A stretch of DNA of 64,000 nucleotides. It comes from Trichosphaerium sp. ATCC 40318 (lineage: Eukaryota; Discosea; Flabellinia; Trichosidae). Location: positions 1-64,000 of the forward strand of contig JALMLS010000334.1 in the NCBI GenBank assembly GCA_038496445.1, read 5' to 3'. A model generated the notes under the pieces. That model saw nothing but the letters and a program-made list of their open reading frames with translations, did no database searches and had not been told where the DNA came from. A program made the position numbers and the translations under genes. This document shows, piece by piece, positions 33,601-45,287 of this stretch (position 1 is the stretch's first letter; each line of letters opens with the position of its first letter).

Positions 33601-36249
33601 GTTGAGTTTGTGCTTACCTTTTTTTTTTTTCACAGTGCTGGTTTGTTACAGACAGCTATTGCTAATAATCATGCTCGACGTCAACACATGCCTCCAATTC
33701 AAGACGAGAGCGCATACTCTCTACCTGATAGCTTGGCTGGAATTATTCAAACTTCCAGAGCGATGGAACTACATATGAGACAAGCTGCTAGACAGCAGAG
33801 TCAAGTACATGGACACTTTTTACCAAGGTACATCATCTGTTCTGGAGTACTTTTTGGCTAATATAATGCTTAAGTGTTGGATGGCTATCAGCTGTACCTG
33901 GTCAACCTTTTTGGGATCCCAGATACGATCCACGTGCTCCTTACCCACGTAATGCAATACCCCCACCTCGTGGTCTGCATTATCCTCTTTGGGTACATTA
34001 GAACACTCTTCAAATAAATACTCAGTGTCTTGTTGTAGGATTTATTCGAACGCCAAATGGGATTCAAGCATCATACTCCTGCAGGACAAATACCTATTGA
34101 GAGGTATGTGACTAAACAAAAGCTTTTCTTTTTTGTCTCTTTTGCTGAAACTATTCAGACCTGGTACTTCTACCCACTCAACTCCGATGGCAGTATCTTC
34201 ACCTATATCATCACCTGTGCATTCCCCTAGACAGTATGTGATTTATTGTGGACTTTTTTAACCTTCTCTTAGATGGCCAACTGCCTTGCTAAGTACAAAT
34301 ACGTCTAGTCAAGTTAATCAGCGTTCTGTATCTCAATCACCACCAAGAGCAAGGTATGCTATCTATTAGAATATTAAACCCTGACTTACTTTGTCCAGAC
34401 ATCGAAATTTACGTGGTTACGAGCGCGGTAGACACGACACTGATCGATCTAGATCTCTGTCTCGATCACCTACTGCAAGAGTAGCTGATGATCCCTTGAC
34501 AAGACGACGCTCATCTTTGGCTTCTGTACGCCTTTTTTATACTGTAGTAGCAACACCTTAACAATACTCTAAAGAGCGAACATACTGCAGATATGGCAGA
34601 CTTTATTATACCTAAGCCACTGCTATTTGAATCTGATGATATGTCCACAGAACTCACTGAAAAGTACAAATCTTATGCCAGTTTAAGAATTCCTTACTGA
34701 CCATCTCTTTTAGATTACACAGCGAGGTTATTATGCTTGAAGAAGAGGTTAATAGAATGATGCGTGATCAAGAAAGATTCAGACGGTCTGCTCTTGATAA
34801 CATTAAGCAGCTTGTTCGGATAGCTTGGTCAAAGTCTAGCCCTAAAATAAAGGTAAGAACGCTGAAAGTATACTTGGCGTACTAAGTTTGTTTAAAGAAA
34901 TTTGGTTCATATGCCAGTGGCACTGCTATACCTACTAGTGACATCGACTTGGTTCTACTCATACAAGGTGGTACACCTACTTTGGAGAAACTAAGTAAGC
35001 TACTAAAGGCACGTGCTGGATAACTCTAACAGATTCTACTTTTCTGTAAACTTTGGTTGTCTGATTGTCCTTTTTAGTGTATGGACTGGGTACAGCCAGA
35101 ATCAGTAAATCATGTTGAACATGCTACTATGCCTGTAGTAAAGTTTCTTACATCAGATAATATTCAAATAGATATCTCTCTTGCTTCAGGATCGGCTTCA
35201 GCAAGACACCGGTATGAAAAAAAATTACAATACATTTTTTTCTTTTCAGATACTTACGTTTTATCAAGTGGTATCGAGTCACGTGTATTTGTTGATCATG
35301 CTGCTATAAAATATCCTTCTTTAGTACCTCTTTTATTCGTTATCAAGTCTGTACGTGCTATTTTTAGATGATTTAAACAAGATGTCTCAAAAACTGACCT
35401 TATTATTCTTAGTTGGTTGTAAAGAACAGGCTACATAATACTTATGAGGGTGGCTTATCTTCATATGCACTCACGATAATGATGGTATCTTTCTTAACAA
35501 TAATTAAAAGACCAGAATCTGTACAGAAAGGCATCATCGGTACGCTTTCTTTCTCAGAAAAAACAGTTCAACAAAGATTACAAAAGTGGGTTTTTTTTGA
35601 ACCATGCCGGATGCTTCGTTTGCTTTTTTGTTGTATTTTATGCCTACAGACACCTGTGGATTTTTCCAAGTTTAAATTGATATTAATGTTTTAATACTAG
35701 GTCCTGGTGATGATCAGAACTTGGGCGTTTTATTACTTAAATTTTTGGATCTTTATGGATCTTTGGATTATGACAAAGTAGCTATTACTCACTTGGGTCA
35801 TACAAAGACTGAAAAGGCATTCACTGCTGCAACAACAATACTAGATCCTTTTGAGAATAGCAATAACCTTGGAAAGAATACATATCGTATAAAAGAGATC
35901 AAAGATGTTTTTCTAAAAGCAAGAAGGTACAAAAAAAAAACAAAAAAAAAACTCTTCAAAGACTTATCCATACAGTTCTCTTCGTTCAAATTCTACTGTA
36001 TTTTTTTCCTACCCCCACCCCACAGAATACCTTACATTCGTTCTCGCTAAGTCAAACGGTGTTTTCATATGAAAGGGTGGGAGGCAAAAAACAGGCAGTC
36101 TTTTTTTTTTCTTTTTGGTGCCTTGGCCGTGCTTCAAAGTGACTTCAGAGTTTTTCACTTGGTACTTTTCTTATACTAATTTCTTGATTTTTAGGGAAGT
36201 CAACACTCTAATTCCTACTCTACTGATACATTTGGAATCACCATTGTAA
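30630..36249 (+). CDS. TRF4/PAPD5-type non-canonical poly(A) polymerase with long N-terminal extension
   Basis: About twenty exons, roughly 1,300 aa. The catalytic region is intact: FGSYASGTAIPTSDIDLVLL holds the G-S and D-x-D of the nucleotidyltransferase fold, and NIQIDISLASGSA supplies the third Asp. RGIESRVFVDHAAIKYPSLV, NTYEGGLSSYALTIMMVSFL and DDQNLGVLLLKFLDLYGSLD follow, as in Trf4 and PAPD5. The last exon probably gives KARREVNTLIPTLL. The N-terminal 900 residues are family-atypical: LRQWFENLSLDQRKIVVSLV, a Lys/Arg tract (KKSTKRRGKKKDNKR) and a long Ser/Pro/Arg/Gln-rich region. Trf4 enzymes add oligo(A) to RNAs for exosome decay or to snoRNA/telomerase RNA. An intron (32248-32512) hosts a tRNA gene; intron 35009-35077 is GC-AG. 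Confidence 0.8.
32384..32456 (+). tRNA. tRNA, probable Tyr(GTA), inside an intron
   Basis: 73 nt fold as a cloverleaf. The acceptor is CCCTCTG/CCGAGGG with one T-C mismatch at 6-67. The D stem is GTGT/TCAC, the anticodon stem CTTGG/CCGAG with loop TTGTAGC (anticodon GTA), and the T arm GGTGG-TTCGATT-CCATC. Discriminator is A. The internal promoters are excellent: A box TAGTGTAATGG, B box GGTTCGATTCC. C1-G72 and A73 are eukaryotic tRNA-Tyr identity elements and agree with the GTA anticodon, but most eukaryotic tRNA-Tyr genes have an intron and this one does not. It lies in the sense orientation within a 265-nt intron of the poly(A)-polymerase gene. Confidence 0.8.
32462..32468 (+). terminator. 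Pol III terminator of the intronic tRNA
   Basis: A run of seven T residues starts 6 nt after the tRNA 3' end, the usual RNA polymerase III stop signal. It also serves as part of the T-rich tract before the host intron's acceptor. Confidence 0.75.
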
Positions 36250-36519
36250 ATAACAAGTGTAAATAATTGTAAATAATAAAATGCATAACTTCACCAAACT
36301 AGAAAAGATCTCTCAAGACCTATTTCACGCCATTGAGAAACATCACAGTTCAAAATTATTAGCAAAAATTGGCCACGATAATTCCAACGTTTGTATTCAT
36401 TCTCCTTGTACATTGTCAACATACTGGCATTGTTCACGCAATTGACCATTGTCACGAACATAATTTTATTGGAATGGAATATAAAGATTTTTATACCATC
36501 AACACTAAAGTTAATTTCT

Positions 36520-37899
36520 TCACTTTTTGTAAAGAACAGATGAGCCATACTCGTCATATTCTTCTTTTAGCATTAAAATATCACAAAAACTAGGTGAAGA
36601 AGCAAGTATAGAGCCTCCAAGCCATGCAGATTGCTTTCTGTCAGGCGGAGCAATAATATTTACATTCATATCAGGAGAAGCAATGGGAGATAATTCCTTA
36701 TGCAAACGCTTATCAATACCATCAAACATTGTGTTTCCACCTGATAGTATAATATTCCATACATCTCCTTATGTAGATCAGAGTCACACACCTTAATTGA
36801 GTTGTTTATCAGGTAGTGTATGCCTAGAGATTTTAATTCAATCAAAGAAGGTTTGAATAGAGCTTCAGGGCACTTGAAGCGTTCGGCACCAATAGACGAT
36901 GTAAAGTCTTTGCCACCGCCGTATTCATTGTTAAGATAATCTGTGGTGATTGCTTTTATAGTCTCTTTCTGGGGGTCTAGAGCAATATAACAGAGTTTTT
37001 CTCTTAAGCAACGAGGAATATCATGCTCAAGACCATGCCAATTCATGTCGTAACAGGAGTTACCATTTGCACTGAGCAGCTTCCTAAAGTATTTACCTAG
37101 ATCATAGCCACCCATTCGTATACGCGATATAGCATGATTGATAGCATAACCTTCGTATATTGGTACAGCATGAGTGAGATCAAAACCAGAATCGAGCACA
37201 ACACCTAAACAAAAAAATCAACTAAGAAATAACTATTTCCCACTTGTTATTTTACGCAGTCTCAGCAGTGTCGGTTATACTGTTGTATACATACCTGTTT
37301 TCCTTCCAACAGAGAGTAAAGATAGTATTTGTGGTATTGTTAAGTACATACCAGGTACTTTAAACGTCTCAAACATAATTTCTGTCATTTTTTCTCTGAA
37401 GGAAGTGAACATCCAATGTTAGTTAAACAAAAAAGTCAGTATATGATATTACCTGTTTGCTTTTGGACATAGTGGAGCTTCTGTGAGGAGAACAGGGTGC
37501 TCCTCTGGCTCAACAGAAAGTACGCTATAAAGAGTATAGTGCCATATGTGTTGCATATCGTCCATGTTGGTTATAACGCCACGGTTCGATGGTCTTGTCA
37601 CTATCGTTCTACCGTGCTTAGATACTGCTTCTTCGGCGATAAACGGGTGCATTTTACAACCCGTACACCCTGTTCCTGGCAATACCTCACAAACACAGTG
37701 GTGTCCATAATAGCGTCCTACAAAGGCTGGAAAGATGGCTCTTGGAGTTTCTCCTGAGAAACCGGCTTTTACCATATCAGTGCCATTATCTATAACGACA
37801 GCTATTGCATGAAGCAGTTAGAGTGAATAAAAGCAAAGTATCGTAAAAAAAAACCACAAAAAGCAATCATACTTGCAACTACGTACTTGTTTGTTCCAT
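36520..37899 (-). CDS. Divergent actin-like protein (probable pseudo-ATPase)
   Basis: Several exons, about 370 aa. It starts [20 protein letters not shown] and ends [16 protein letters not shown]. It covers all of actin: [90 protein letters not shown] and [20 protein letters not shown]. Differences fall on nucleotide-handling sites: the first phosphate loop GSG is GTD, the residue at the actin Gln137 position (AIQAVL) is Pro (TIPQIL), and DSGDGVTH is DSGFDLTH. The DNase-I loop is replaced by a longer Cys-rich stretch ([20 protein letters not shown]). It is closer to actin than to the usual Arp classes and is probably a lineage-specific actin relative. The Asp11 and His161 equivalents are kept. 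Confidence 0.82.
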
Positions 37900-39064
37900 G
37901 TTTGCTATTACGCTAATAAAAGGATTGTTTGTGGGAGGTACCACGTGTGATGTTTTTGTTTTGAGACGAACTAATAAATTTGTTTCAATTCAACTAAAAT
38001 CTCTTGCTCCCAAGGTTATTTGAAAATACCTCGAAGACATCCATCCTAGTCCAGAAAAGAACACTTTTGGGTCGTAATATGCACAGAGTAAGTGTATGTT
38101 CACAACACAAAACTTGCCCAAGGAAATGTATAATGTTCACGTAACAGTTTTCAGATTACCCCTTTGTTTACTTAGCACTTACGATATTTTGAGAACTCAA
38201 CGTTCTAGTATCTATCTAAAGCGATCACGTGCCATTGTACGTTAGGTGTACTCTGGAAATCTCTCAGTTGCAAATAGATTCAAAGACAACTCGCGTTCGA
38301 CAAGTTCCCACATTGATGCCTAAATGTTTATAACTCACTGGTTTGTCCTAAGGAATGCTTTGAGTGTGATTAATGCGTTATGTAGACCTTGACTGTTGAC
38401 TAATGTATATGACATTTCTAAGTTCAATCAACAATGGAATAAGGGAAATAATATACTTTATTTCTGTAAGTGTCCATGTTCCAACGTGAATTCTTAAATA
38501 CGGTTGAAATAGGTTCCTCGTAGTAGCTACACCAGTATGCAACCTTTCTTCACGGAACAGGAATATCCTGACTGGCACCTACTGGATTCGCTCTGATGTA
38601 TTTCCTTGTAGCTAGAAAGTCGTGTACACTATGGCAATAACTGCATTGGCTCTGTTGTAACCACAACAGAAACCAGACCATACAATAAATAAAACCTGAA
38701 GCGTACACTTACCCTATGTACATTACACCCACTTATAAATTGTTTATCGTGTAAGATGGTTCTGAGGTGAGTAAAAACGTCCTAAAGATTTTCGAAATCC
38801 CTCAAGTATAAAAAAAACAAACAAGTATTTGAGTGCAATTGAAGCACGTGCAAATAACTGCAAGCTAAAACTGTATAGCTACCTCCACTCGGATTACACT
38901 GCAACTATTGATTTGAGATTACGTTAGAGAAAAAAAGGAAAAATTGGTTGGCTTAGTCCAGATCATTCAACTGCGACAAAAAAAATGGATAAAAAAACGC
39001 GCAATCAGACAGTGAAACTCGTCTGAAGTTTTTTTATGTGTATTACTATCATTAAAAAGTAGTT
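37900..39064. other. Unresolved region, no clear gene
   Basis: About 1.2 kb between the actin-like start and the next minus-strand stop. A 66-codon minus frame (38378-38578, TGVATTRNLFQPYLRIHVGT) looks mildly protein-like, but no splice partners were found. CACGTG occurs near 37944, 38226 and 38845. It may hold decayed exons. Confidence 0.3.
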
Positions 39065-39898
39065 CTACAAGTGATCGCCAATACGTATCGTTCGCTCTTT
39101 TAAACCAGTTGGTTTATCGTACTCAATAGATAATACAGTTCGCAGGGTATGACATACGCGTACTCCCATAACCATGATAACCATGGGAGGTTTTGTACCC
39201 AGTAGGGACAAATCCACTGCAAATTTAATGTACTGTTTATCTAAATCTGCTGTTGAGCGAGTACGGTTAAAACATTGAACAACTGAAGGAGTAAAAGACG
39301 GTTTCGTATTACGGCGGGAACTTCATATTAAATAACGGTCATCTTTCTTGCCTACAAGCCAAATCACAACGCCTGTTCGTTGGTGCCCTTAAGAGTACAG
39401 CCCCTTATACAGAAAACTTGTCGTCTCGAAACTCAGTACAATTTTCGTCTTCTCGCCTGTAACTGGTGCTGCTACGGTCATTTAGTCGTCTACTTGCCAC
39501 CTCTAAACCTAACAACTGTCTGCTACGCGTATTACGTAGTACGATTCAGTACATAAATGAACACTGTACTTAACATGTTTACAAAATGTAACCACGTGAA
39601 CATCAAGTTTGTCCTGAAAAGTACTGCAAAGCAAAGCGTTGCACTGCACTAAAACGTAGTTGGTACTTATTATCTTGAAAACATAAAAAAAGTCCCACCT
39701 TGTCCGGAAGATACACGATCTCCTCCAATTTATTGTACTGCCGAAAGCTCTCATCTTTTTATAGTTGATACCTAGGCGTATAACAGCACCTCTTAACCGC
39801 GCGTGATACTTCAGTCTATGTTGAAAATACACTTCGTTTTGCACTTAGCGCTTGGTATTAAGACCACATTAACCAACCGCAATCAACACCACGGTCAT
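39065..39898 (-). CDS. Uncharacterised multi-exon protein, about 220 aa
   Basis: Exons joined by phase give MTVVLIAVVQNEVYFQHRLK, then RLRGAVIRLDESFRQYNKLE, EIVYLPDKDKLDVHVVTFCK, RQLLGLEVASRRLNDRSSTS, YRREDENCTEFRDDKFSKDD, LVQCFNRTRSTADLDKQYIK, FAVDLSLLGTKPPMVIMVMG and a tail YDKPTGLKERTIRIGDHL before TAG at 39065-39067. The text is coherent across six or seven joins, which argues for real coding. One join needs an intron of only 17 nt (gtatcaactataaaaag), which is suspicious. No domain was recognised. It could be a divergent gene or a recently broken one. Confidence 0.4.
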
Positions 39899-40209
39899 AA
39901 AGCGCAACAATAACGTACACAATCCCTAAACGGTAATCTTACGAATACTATAAAACAAGTATATTGGAAGCGAAGAAAAAGTAATCGACTATTCTTTAAG
40001 ATAAGGTGTTTTTTACATTTATTTTACAGAGTGCAACAGTTGGCTCTCAGATAAGGTAGGGGTTAGTTTCTCGCTAATATACAAGTGCTTTTTACAAATG
40101 ATTATTGTCAAGCGAAATCGGGGGGAGGTAATTAAGTGCAAGCCAAGGTTTTAAAGACAAGGTGGTGCATATTTGGTTTTGAAAAAAAAAGTTCAACAAT
40201 CGAACAGTC

Positions 40210-42217
40210 TCAAGCGAGATGCACGATAGGGATCTTTGCTACTTCTTCAAAATTACGTCTGGAGTACTTTTTGCGGATAGTACTAAGGCTCGATTTCTAG
40301 AAATACAGCATAAACATACTTGTGATCACGTGAAGAAAAAAAAAAGAGAGAAAAATCAGGAAAAACAAAAAAGAACGATGAACGGTTACATACCTGCAGG
40401 CGGCGTAAGAGCGCGTTGATTTCTAGAGCACAAGCTCTGGTATCGCATTCACGATAGGTAGTATAATGCTCCAAGGTTGGTGTCTAAAAGAACAGTAAGA
40501 AACCCGTTGGAACAAACTTTCAAAAAAAGAAAAAAAAAACAACCGTACCCAAACTGGGTTCTCATTGAGCATAGCACGTGCGATAAATACGCAAGAAGCA
40601 GCAATCAATGATGGTGGGTATTTGAGCATCTTAACATCCAAAAGAGGGATCTCACAGAGGTATTTTGTCAAGGTATGCGCCTTCAAGTCTGATCGAGCAG
40701 CCTGTTTTTTAAAAAAAATCAGAATACATTTTCTCGCTTTAACACCGCATTTATCGTCTCATTTTTAAAAGACAAGGGATATAACGTACCTTGCTGAAAC
40801 GACGTAAAAAGTGAAGTGCAGTTGGGACAGTTAAGTTCCATTTTAGGGTGTTAAGAATCAAGGCCTCCATTTCGAATAATTGTTCCTAAATTAAGACTCA
40901 ATTAGTAAATCACATAAAACAACTTGCACGTGAGAATTCTGAAAGGAAAAATACAGTCGTAGTAATTACAAAAAAAGGGCGATGCGTATTTATAAACTGA
41001 GAATACTACCAATCACGAGGTGATATCTCAAAAAGCGACCGAGGAAAAAAGCGGACAAAAAAAAAAAGTTACGGAAAAAAAAATCTGGATGTCTATAGAT
41101 AGATACCTTGCTATAAGAGTTATCAGTGATATGAATAAAGTCAGCACTCTCAGGAGGGTAGATTTCTTCATACTTTGCGGCGATAAAGAAGGCACCAATA
41201 GCGACAAGCTAAAAACAAAAAAATCAGGAATTGCAAAAAAAAAAAATAAGCGCGTAGACGTCCACGTAGAAGGAAAAATGGAGCGAACAGAAGAAAAAAA
41301 AGCCAAAAAAAGAGTACAAGGAGAAAAAGGATAAGATTTGCGTCCATTTTTGAAATTCAAAAATAACCGCGTAAAACAAAACAAAAAAAAAAATTAGCTT
41401 AAACGCACTTGTAATTGGCCGCGACCAGTTTGGTGAGCAGCTAGGAATCTATCTAAAACATTTACGGCCAAATAGAGTGTTTCAGGGAGCATTAGAAACT
41501 TTGTGTGAACAGCAACCATCCAATCTACAAGAATAGCACGCATTCTATACAACAAGAAAAAATATGTTAGTACAAAAAAAAAAGCGCGAGTGGCGGGTAT
41601 TTTTTTTTTCAAAACATTTTTTTTAACTGGTTTTTCTTACCTTTCGTTTATGTCGCTTTGCTCTTGCATATATCTAGGATTAATTCCACTTCTCTTTTCT
41701 AGGTCACGAAGTTCTTCAAAAATCTCGTTTACATTTGTAGTTTCAGCCTTTTTGAGAATGTCTTAGTGAGAGTAGTGCTTTTGTAATGTACCTGTGGGTC
41801 TTTGTGGTCGTATAAGTCGATATCATCCCAACGCTGGTTGATAATTGTTTCGTCTATCTCCATTGGGTCGATGTTCGCTTGTTGCATGTGCTTTATTCTC
41901 TTTTGAAGCTGCATTTTGTTTGTAAATGAGCGTGTGCGAACACGAGGCTTTTGAACCTCTCGCAATGTAGCGGACTGTTTGGATACGGCCTATAACATAG
42001 TATAAGGGCTTTAAAGTATCCGGTAGCAACGTACAGGTTTTTTTATCTTACTAGCGAATCTTGAGGCTCTAGACTGGTTGGTGATATTAGTAAGAACACT
42101 GCGAGCAGTGCCTTGCTTGAAACCAAGACCAGGGCGCTTGGTGGATTTGGTTGTACGCATGTTTTCGGTATCGCCGTACGAGCGCATTGGGAAGCGGTAG
42201 TTTCTGTCTACGTTCAT
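40210..42217 (-). CDS. Mitotic cyclin B
   Basis: About eight exons, roughly 400 aa. The N-terminus (MNVDRNYRFPMRSYGDTENM) is followed by a destruction box ARSVLTNITNQ, matching R-x-x-L-x-x-I-x-N, for APC/C-mediated degradation. The cyclin box carries the family signature MRAILVDWMVAVHTKF, then LPETLYLAVNVLDRFLAAHQ, LVAIGAFFIAAKYEEIYPPE and LFEMEALILNTLKWNLTVPT. The C-terminal cyclin fold has FLRRFSKAARSDLKAHTLTK and KYPPSLIAASCVFIARAML. It ends LSTIRKKYSRRNFEEVAKIP then IVHLA. The product activates a CDK at mitosis. The D-box and the LVDWMVxVH form favour B-type over A-type. Confidence 0.88.
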
Positions 42218-42321
42218 TTTAAGAAATGTTTGAGGTTGCCGTTTGTATGTGGCGGGTAAAGTTTGAATAAAAATGCTTAACGGTAAACAAATTCAAGATT
42301 TTTCTGTCAAGCGGTATTAAC

Positions 42322-42561
42322 TTAACGCGCCTCTGTTCGGGTCGTTGTGGCGCTTGAAGACGTGTTTACTTGTTTTTTGTCCGAAGCTAGCTGTGAGACT
42401 TTGAGCCACGCGTAGCCACGTAACTTGAAAATTTTAGCGATGAAACGACATCTTATCGCGCGTACTATCCGTACAAGGCACAAATAGAACTTTTCCAAAA
42501 TTACGGGTTTTTTAGTTTTACAAAACTTCGTTTTCTGCTTCACCGGACATAATATAGACAC
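42322..42561 (-). CDS. Small hypothetical ORF upstream of cyclin B
   Basis: A 79-codon frame, basic and hydrophobic in its first half (FYLCLVRIVRAIRCRFIAKI) with a Ser/Thr tail. An alternative reading with a 37-nt intron would start MSGEAENE and join to FYLCLV. No family was recognised and neither reading has strong support. It may simply be leader sequence of the cyclin gene. Confidence 0.2.
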   Translation of the reverse strand: MSILCPVKQKTKFCKTKKPVILEKFYLCLVRIVRAIRCRFIAKIFKLRGYAWLKVSQLASDKKQVNTSSSATTTRTEAR

Positions 42562-42835
42562 AACAGTTGTGAGGTCACTTTACAACCGCAATAATTGGGT
42601 AAAAACCGTTTAAGTTTGCTGAAACGTTGGCTCACTTTGTAAGTTTACTTTTTCGTTTATTGGGAATACTCAATGCCCCCTCGCGTAAATTTCTCATAAC
42701 AAAAGTTCTTATGGAATTCGTGGGAAAACTATACGATGATTCTGCACAAGTGTTCAATTTCATGAAAAATTCTACGACTTATACCAAAACCTGTAGTTCA
42801 TAATATAATTACAAATAACATATCAACAACACGTT

Positions 42836-44473
42836 ATGTACACCATGTATACAAATACTGATGATCTGGGATCATCTGGAGGCTCGTCTATACCAAATTC
42901 ACCACCATTACGCTTTGGTGACTTTGGGAGTGAAGAAAGAGAGATGTTAGCGCAAAGGTTATGCGAAGTGAAGAGTGAAATGCAAAATATACGTACGTAT
43001 GACGGTGCTGGTAACATAAAAATTGAATTCGAAGTATAAAACTACCTGGAGTCTTAAAGGTTGGTTTTACGTGGGGTGGTGTATTCTTATAACGCTGATA
43101 TCAAACCAAACATACGAAGCTATTGAATTAACGCTCGCGAATGGCTTTATAAATATATAAATGGCATAGATAAAATAATGCGACCATTGCGAGGCTTATA
43201 CATAGCGTTACAATATTTTGGCTGTTTGATGATCAATTTTACTACAATATTCGCGTTACACCACCCCTACAACCGCCTTTCAATTATTTTTCGCACTGGA
43301 TTTTTTTGAGCGGTTTATTTTGTAAACTTACATTTACCTTAGCTGCCTTTCACGAACCAATTGCAATCTCGAATCCATCGGGCTCATTAGCTAATTTGCG
43401 CTTCTCACCTGATCCTCGCGGCTACACGCCTTTACATTACACATCGGCCCTCGGCAAGAATACTAGTACCTCCGTGCTACTTGAGGATAGACGTGTAAAC
43501 GTGGATGCAAGAGAACCTAGAGAAGGTACGTACAGTTGAGAATCCTAGATAACGGAACTCTCCGAGAAAAAAAAAACCACAATAATCAAAAGGCTAACCG
43601 CTGTTTTTAGGGTTTACCCCACTCATGTTCTCTGTTGTGAATCATCAGGTGGAGTCTATTACTACTCTTATCGAACAAGGAGCCAACCCAAACTTGAAGG
43701 ATTTTACGGGACGTACCCCTTTATATTTGGCCACCCAACTCGCATTTACCGACGTGGTACGTATTCATTACCCAAGTTTTCGCGTGTTTGATGAACGAAA
43801 GCGTTGATCACCCAAAAAAAATCTTTGCTTCTTTCTTGCAGCTTCTAACCGAATTCCTTTAGGTAAAATATCTGGTTGAGAACAGTGCAGACCCAAACCA
43901 AGCTGACCTGGACGGCGTAACACCTCTCCACGCAGCAGCTGCCTTGGGAAACATGAAATGCATTGAGATCTTAATACGGAATGGCGCTTGGATCGACGCA
44001 CGCGACAATCAAGGAGAAACACCCCTTTTTTTTGCGCTACGCGAAGGTCAGCACGAAGTTGTGAAGTACGTTTAACCAATTCCTAGCGTCCACAAGGCTG
44101 TGTTTTTTTTTGTATTTTTGTTTTCTTTTCTGTTAAATATTACAACTTTTTCCTAACATTGTTATTTAGGGCACTTATATCTTGCGGTGCAAACGTATCA
44201 ATCGAAAACAGTGACGGTGAAACCCCTATCGATTTCAGTGAGGACATAGGCGACAATGCAATGTTCTCATTCCTCTCCTCTGTCAACTCTTCAAAAGCTC
44301 CAGGCGTCATGCTCGTAGAAGGAGACTCATTCGCAACAGTATGCCCTCCTCCAAACTCAGGGCGCGACTTTGACAGCCTCGCAAATGGCATCGGAAAAAT
44401 GTCTGTCGAGTACGCTGCTCCTCCGTCACCTCTGGAATCTAGAAACCTCCTCAACAAGTGGGTCATGTGGTAA
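42836..44473 (+). CDS. Ankyrin-repeat protein
   Basis: Exon 1 (from 42836 or the ATG at 42845) encodes a Ser/Pro-rich leader and a helix, EEREMLAQRLCEVKSEMQNI. A large intron of about 300 nt, starting at gtgctg or gtaaca near 43003-43011, joins in phase to AAFHEPIAISNPSGSLANLR. At least five ankyrin repeats follow: DPRGYTPLHYTSALGKNTST, GFTPLMFSVVNHQVESITTL, DFTGRTPLYLATQLAFTDVV, DLDGVTPLHAAAALGNMKCI and DNQGETPLFFALREGQHEVV, then SDGETPIDFSEDIGDN. The C-terminal 80 residues are Ser/Pro-rich and end LLNKWVMW. Ankyrin repeats mediate protein binding. The N-terminal join across the long intron is the weakest point. Confidence 0.72.
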
Positions 44474-45010
44474 GTATTTTTTTTTTGTTTTTTGTAGATT
44501 GCTAGTTTGTTTCTCGTATTAACGCTTATTTCTTAGGTAACATATATGCGGTCTAGGACGAAATCATTACCCATCTTGTTACACCCCCTTTTTCCAAAAT
44601 TTTCAAACTCCCCTCTCGCTAAAACCAAAAAAAAAAAAAAAAAAAAGAAATTAATCCTCTTCTATCGTTCTGGACCCTTGTAAACTATTATTGTAAGAAA
44701 TAAATAATGTAAATACCAAAAATGAATAGTTTTGTTACCCCATTGAGTTCGTGGACGAATCTACAAAAACCCCCAAAATGTTGTAAAAAAAATTAAAAGT
44801 CGTCCATCGCTCTAGGTTGGTTTTGTGTGATTTATTTTGCGTCCTGCGCATCCCGCTACGACAATACGGCGAGACGGCTAACGCAAGGACTACTGAACCC
44901 AAAAACCCCCACGGACTGCACTTGACTCTCACTGCTTCCCTCCACCAATCTCCCATAACGCATCTAGCATCTCGTCTCTGACTAGCTGCTCGGATTAGGA
45001 TCACATAAAA
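44474..45010. other. Intergenic with a 20-nt A run
   Basis: About 540 bp between the ankyrin gene and the next small gene, both on the plus strand. It has a homopolymer A20 at 44627-44646. The 96-codon minus frame (44735-45025) has no supporting motif and is probably chance. Confidence 0.4.
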
Positions 45011-45247
45011 ATGGAACGAGGTCACTTACCGTCTCTTGATTATTCACTGGGCAACGAGCAAATAATGTCCATGCCTCCACCGACTATCCCAACCGTGACG
45101 AACAGTGGAAACAAGACACCCAAACCAATAAAAGGCAGTTCCGCTGTAGAGAAACGCAACCTTGCGTTACTAAAGGATGTATTAAAAAATGCACCCCCAG
45201 GCACGTATACACCCTCGTTTGATGTATTGAAGCGCAAACAGCATTAA
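45011..45247 (+). CDS. Small conserved-looking protein, 78 aa, intronless
   Basis: Starts MERGHLPSLDYSLGNEQIMS and ends YTPSFDVLKRKQH. The first half is Pro/Ser/Thr-rich and probably disordered; a Lys-rich helix (VEKRNLALLKDVLKN) follows. No signal peptide or membrane segment. The stop at 45247 lies about 40 bp before the first recognisable exon of the next gene, so the two could also be one gene; no splice pair with the right phase was found. Family not recognised. Confidence 0.45.
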   Translation: MERGHLPSLDYSLGNEQIMSMPPPTIPTVTNSGNKTPKPIKGSSAVEKRNLALLKDVLKNAPPGTYTPSFDVLKRKQH

Positions 45248-45287
45248 TTTTGCATAAATACAATTTATTGTCACTTTCTGACCAGAT

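Noticed and set aside
43306-43539. Start of the ankyrin gene at TTG 43306
   Set aside because: Not an ATG. The sequence before AAFHEP is an intron that joins in phase to the exon starting at 42836.
44735-45025. 96-codon minus-strand frame
   Set aside because: No splice context, no domain, and it overlaps the start of a better plus-strand ORF.
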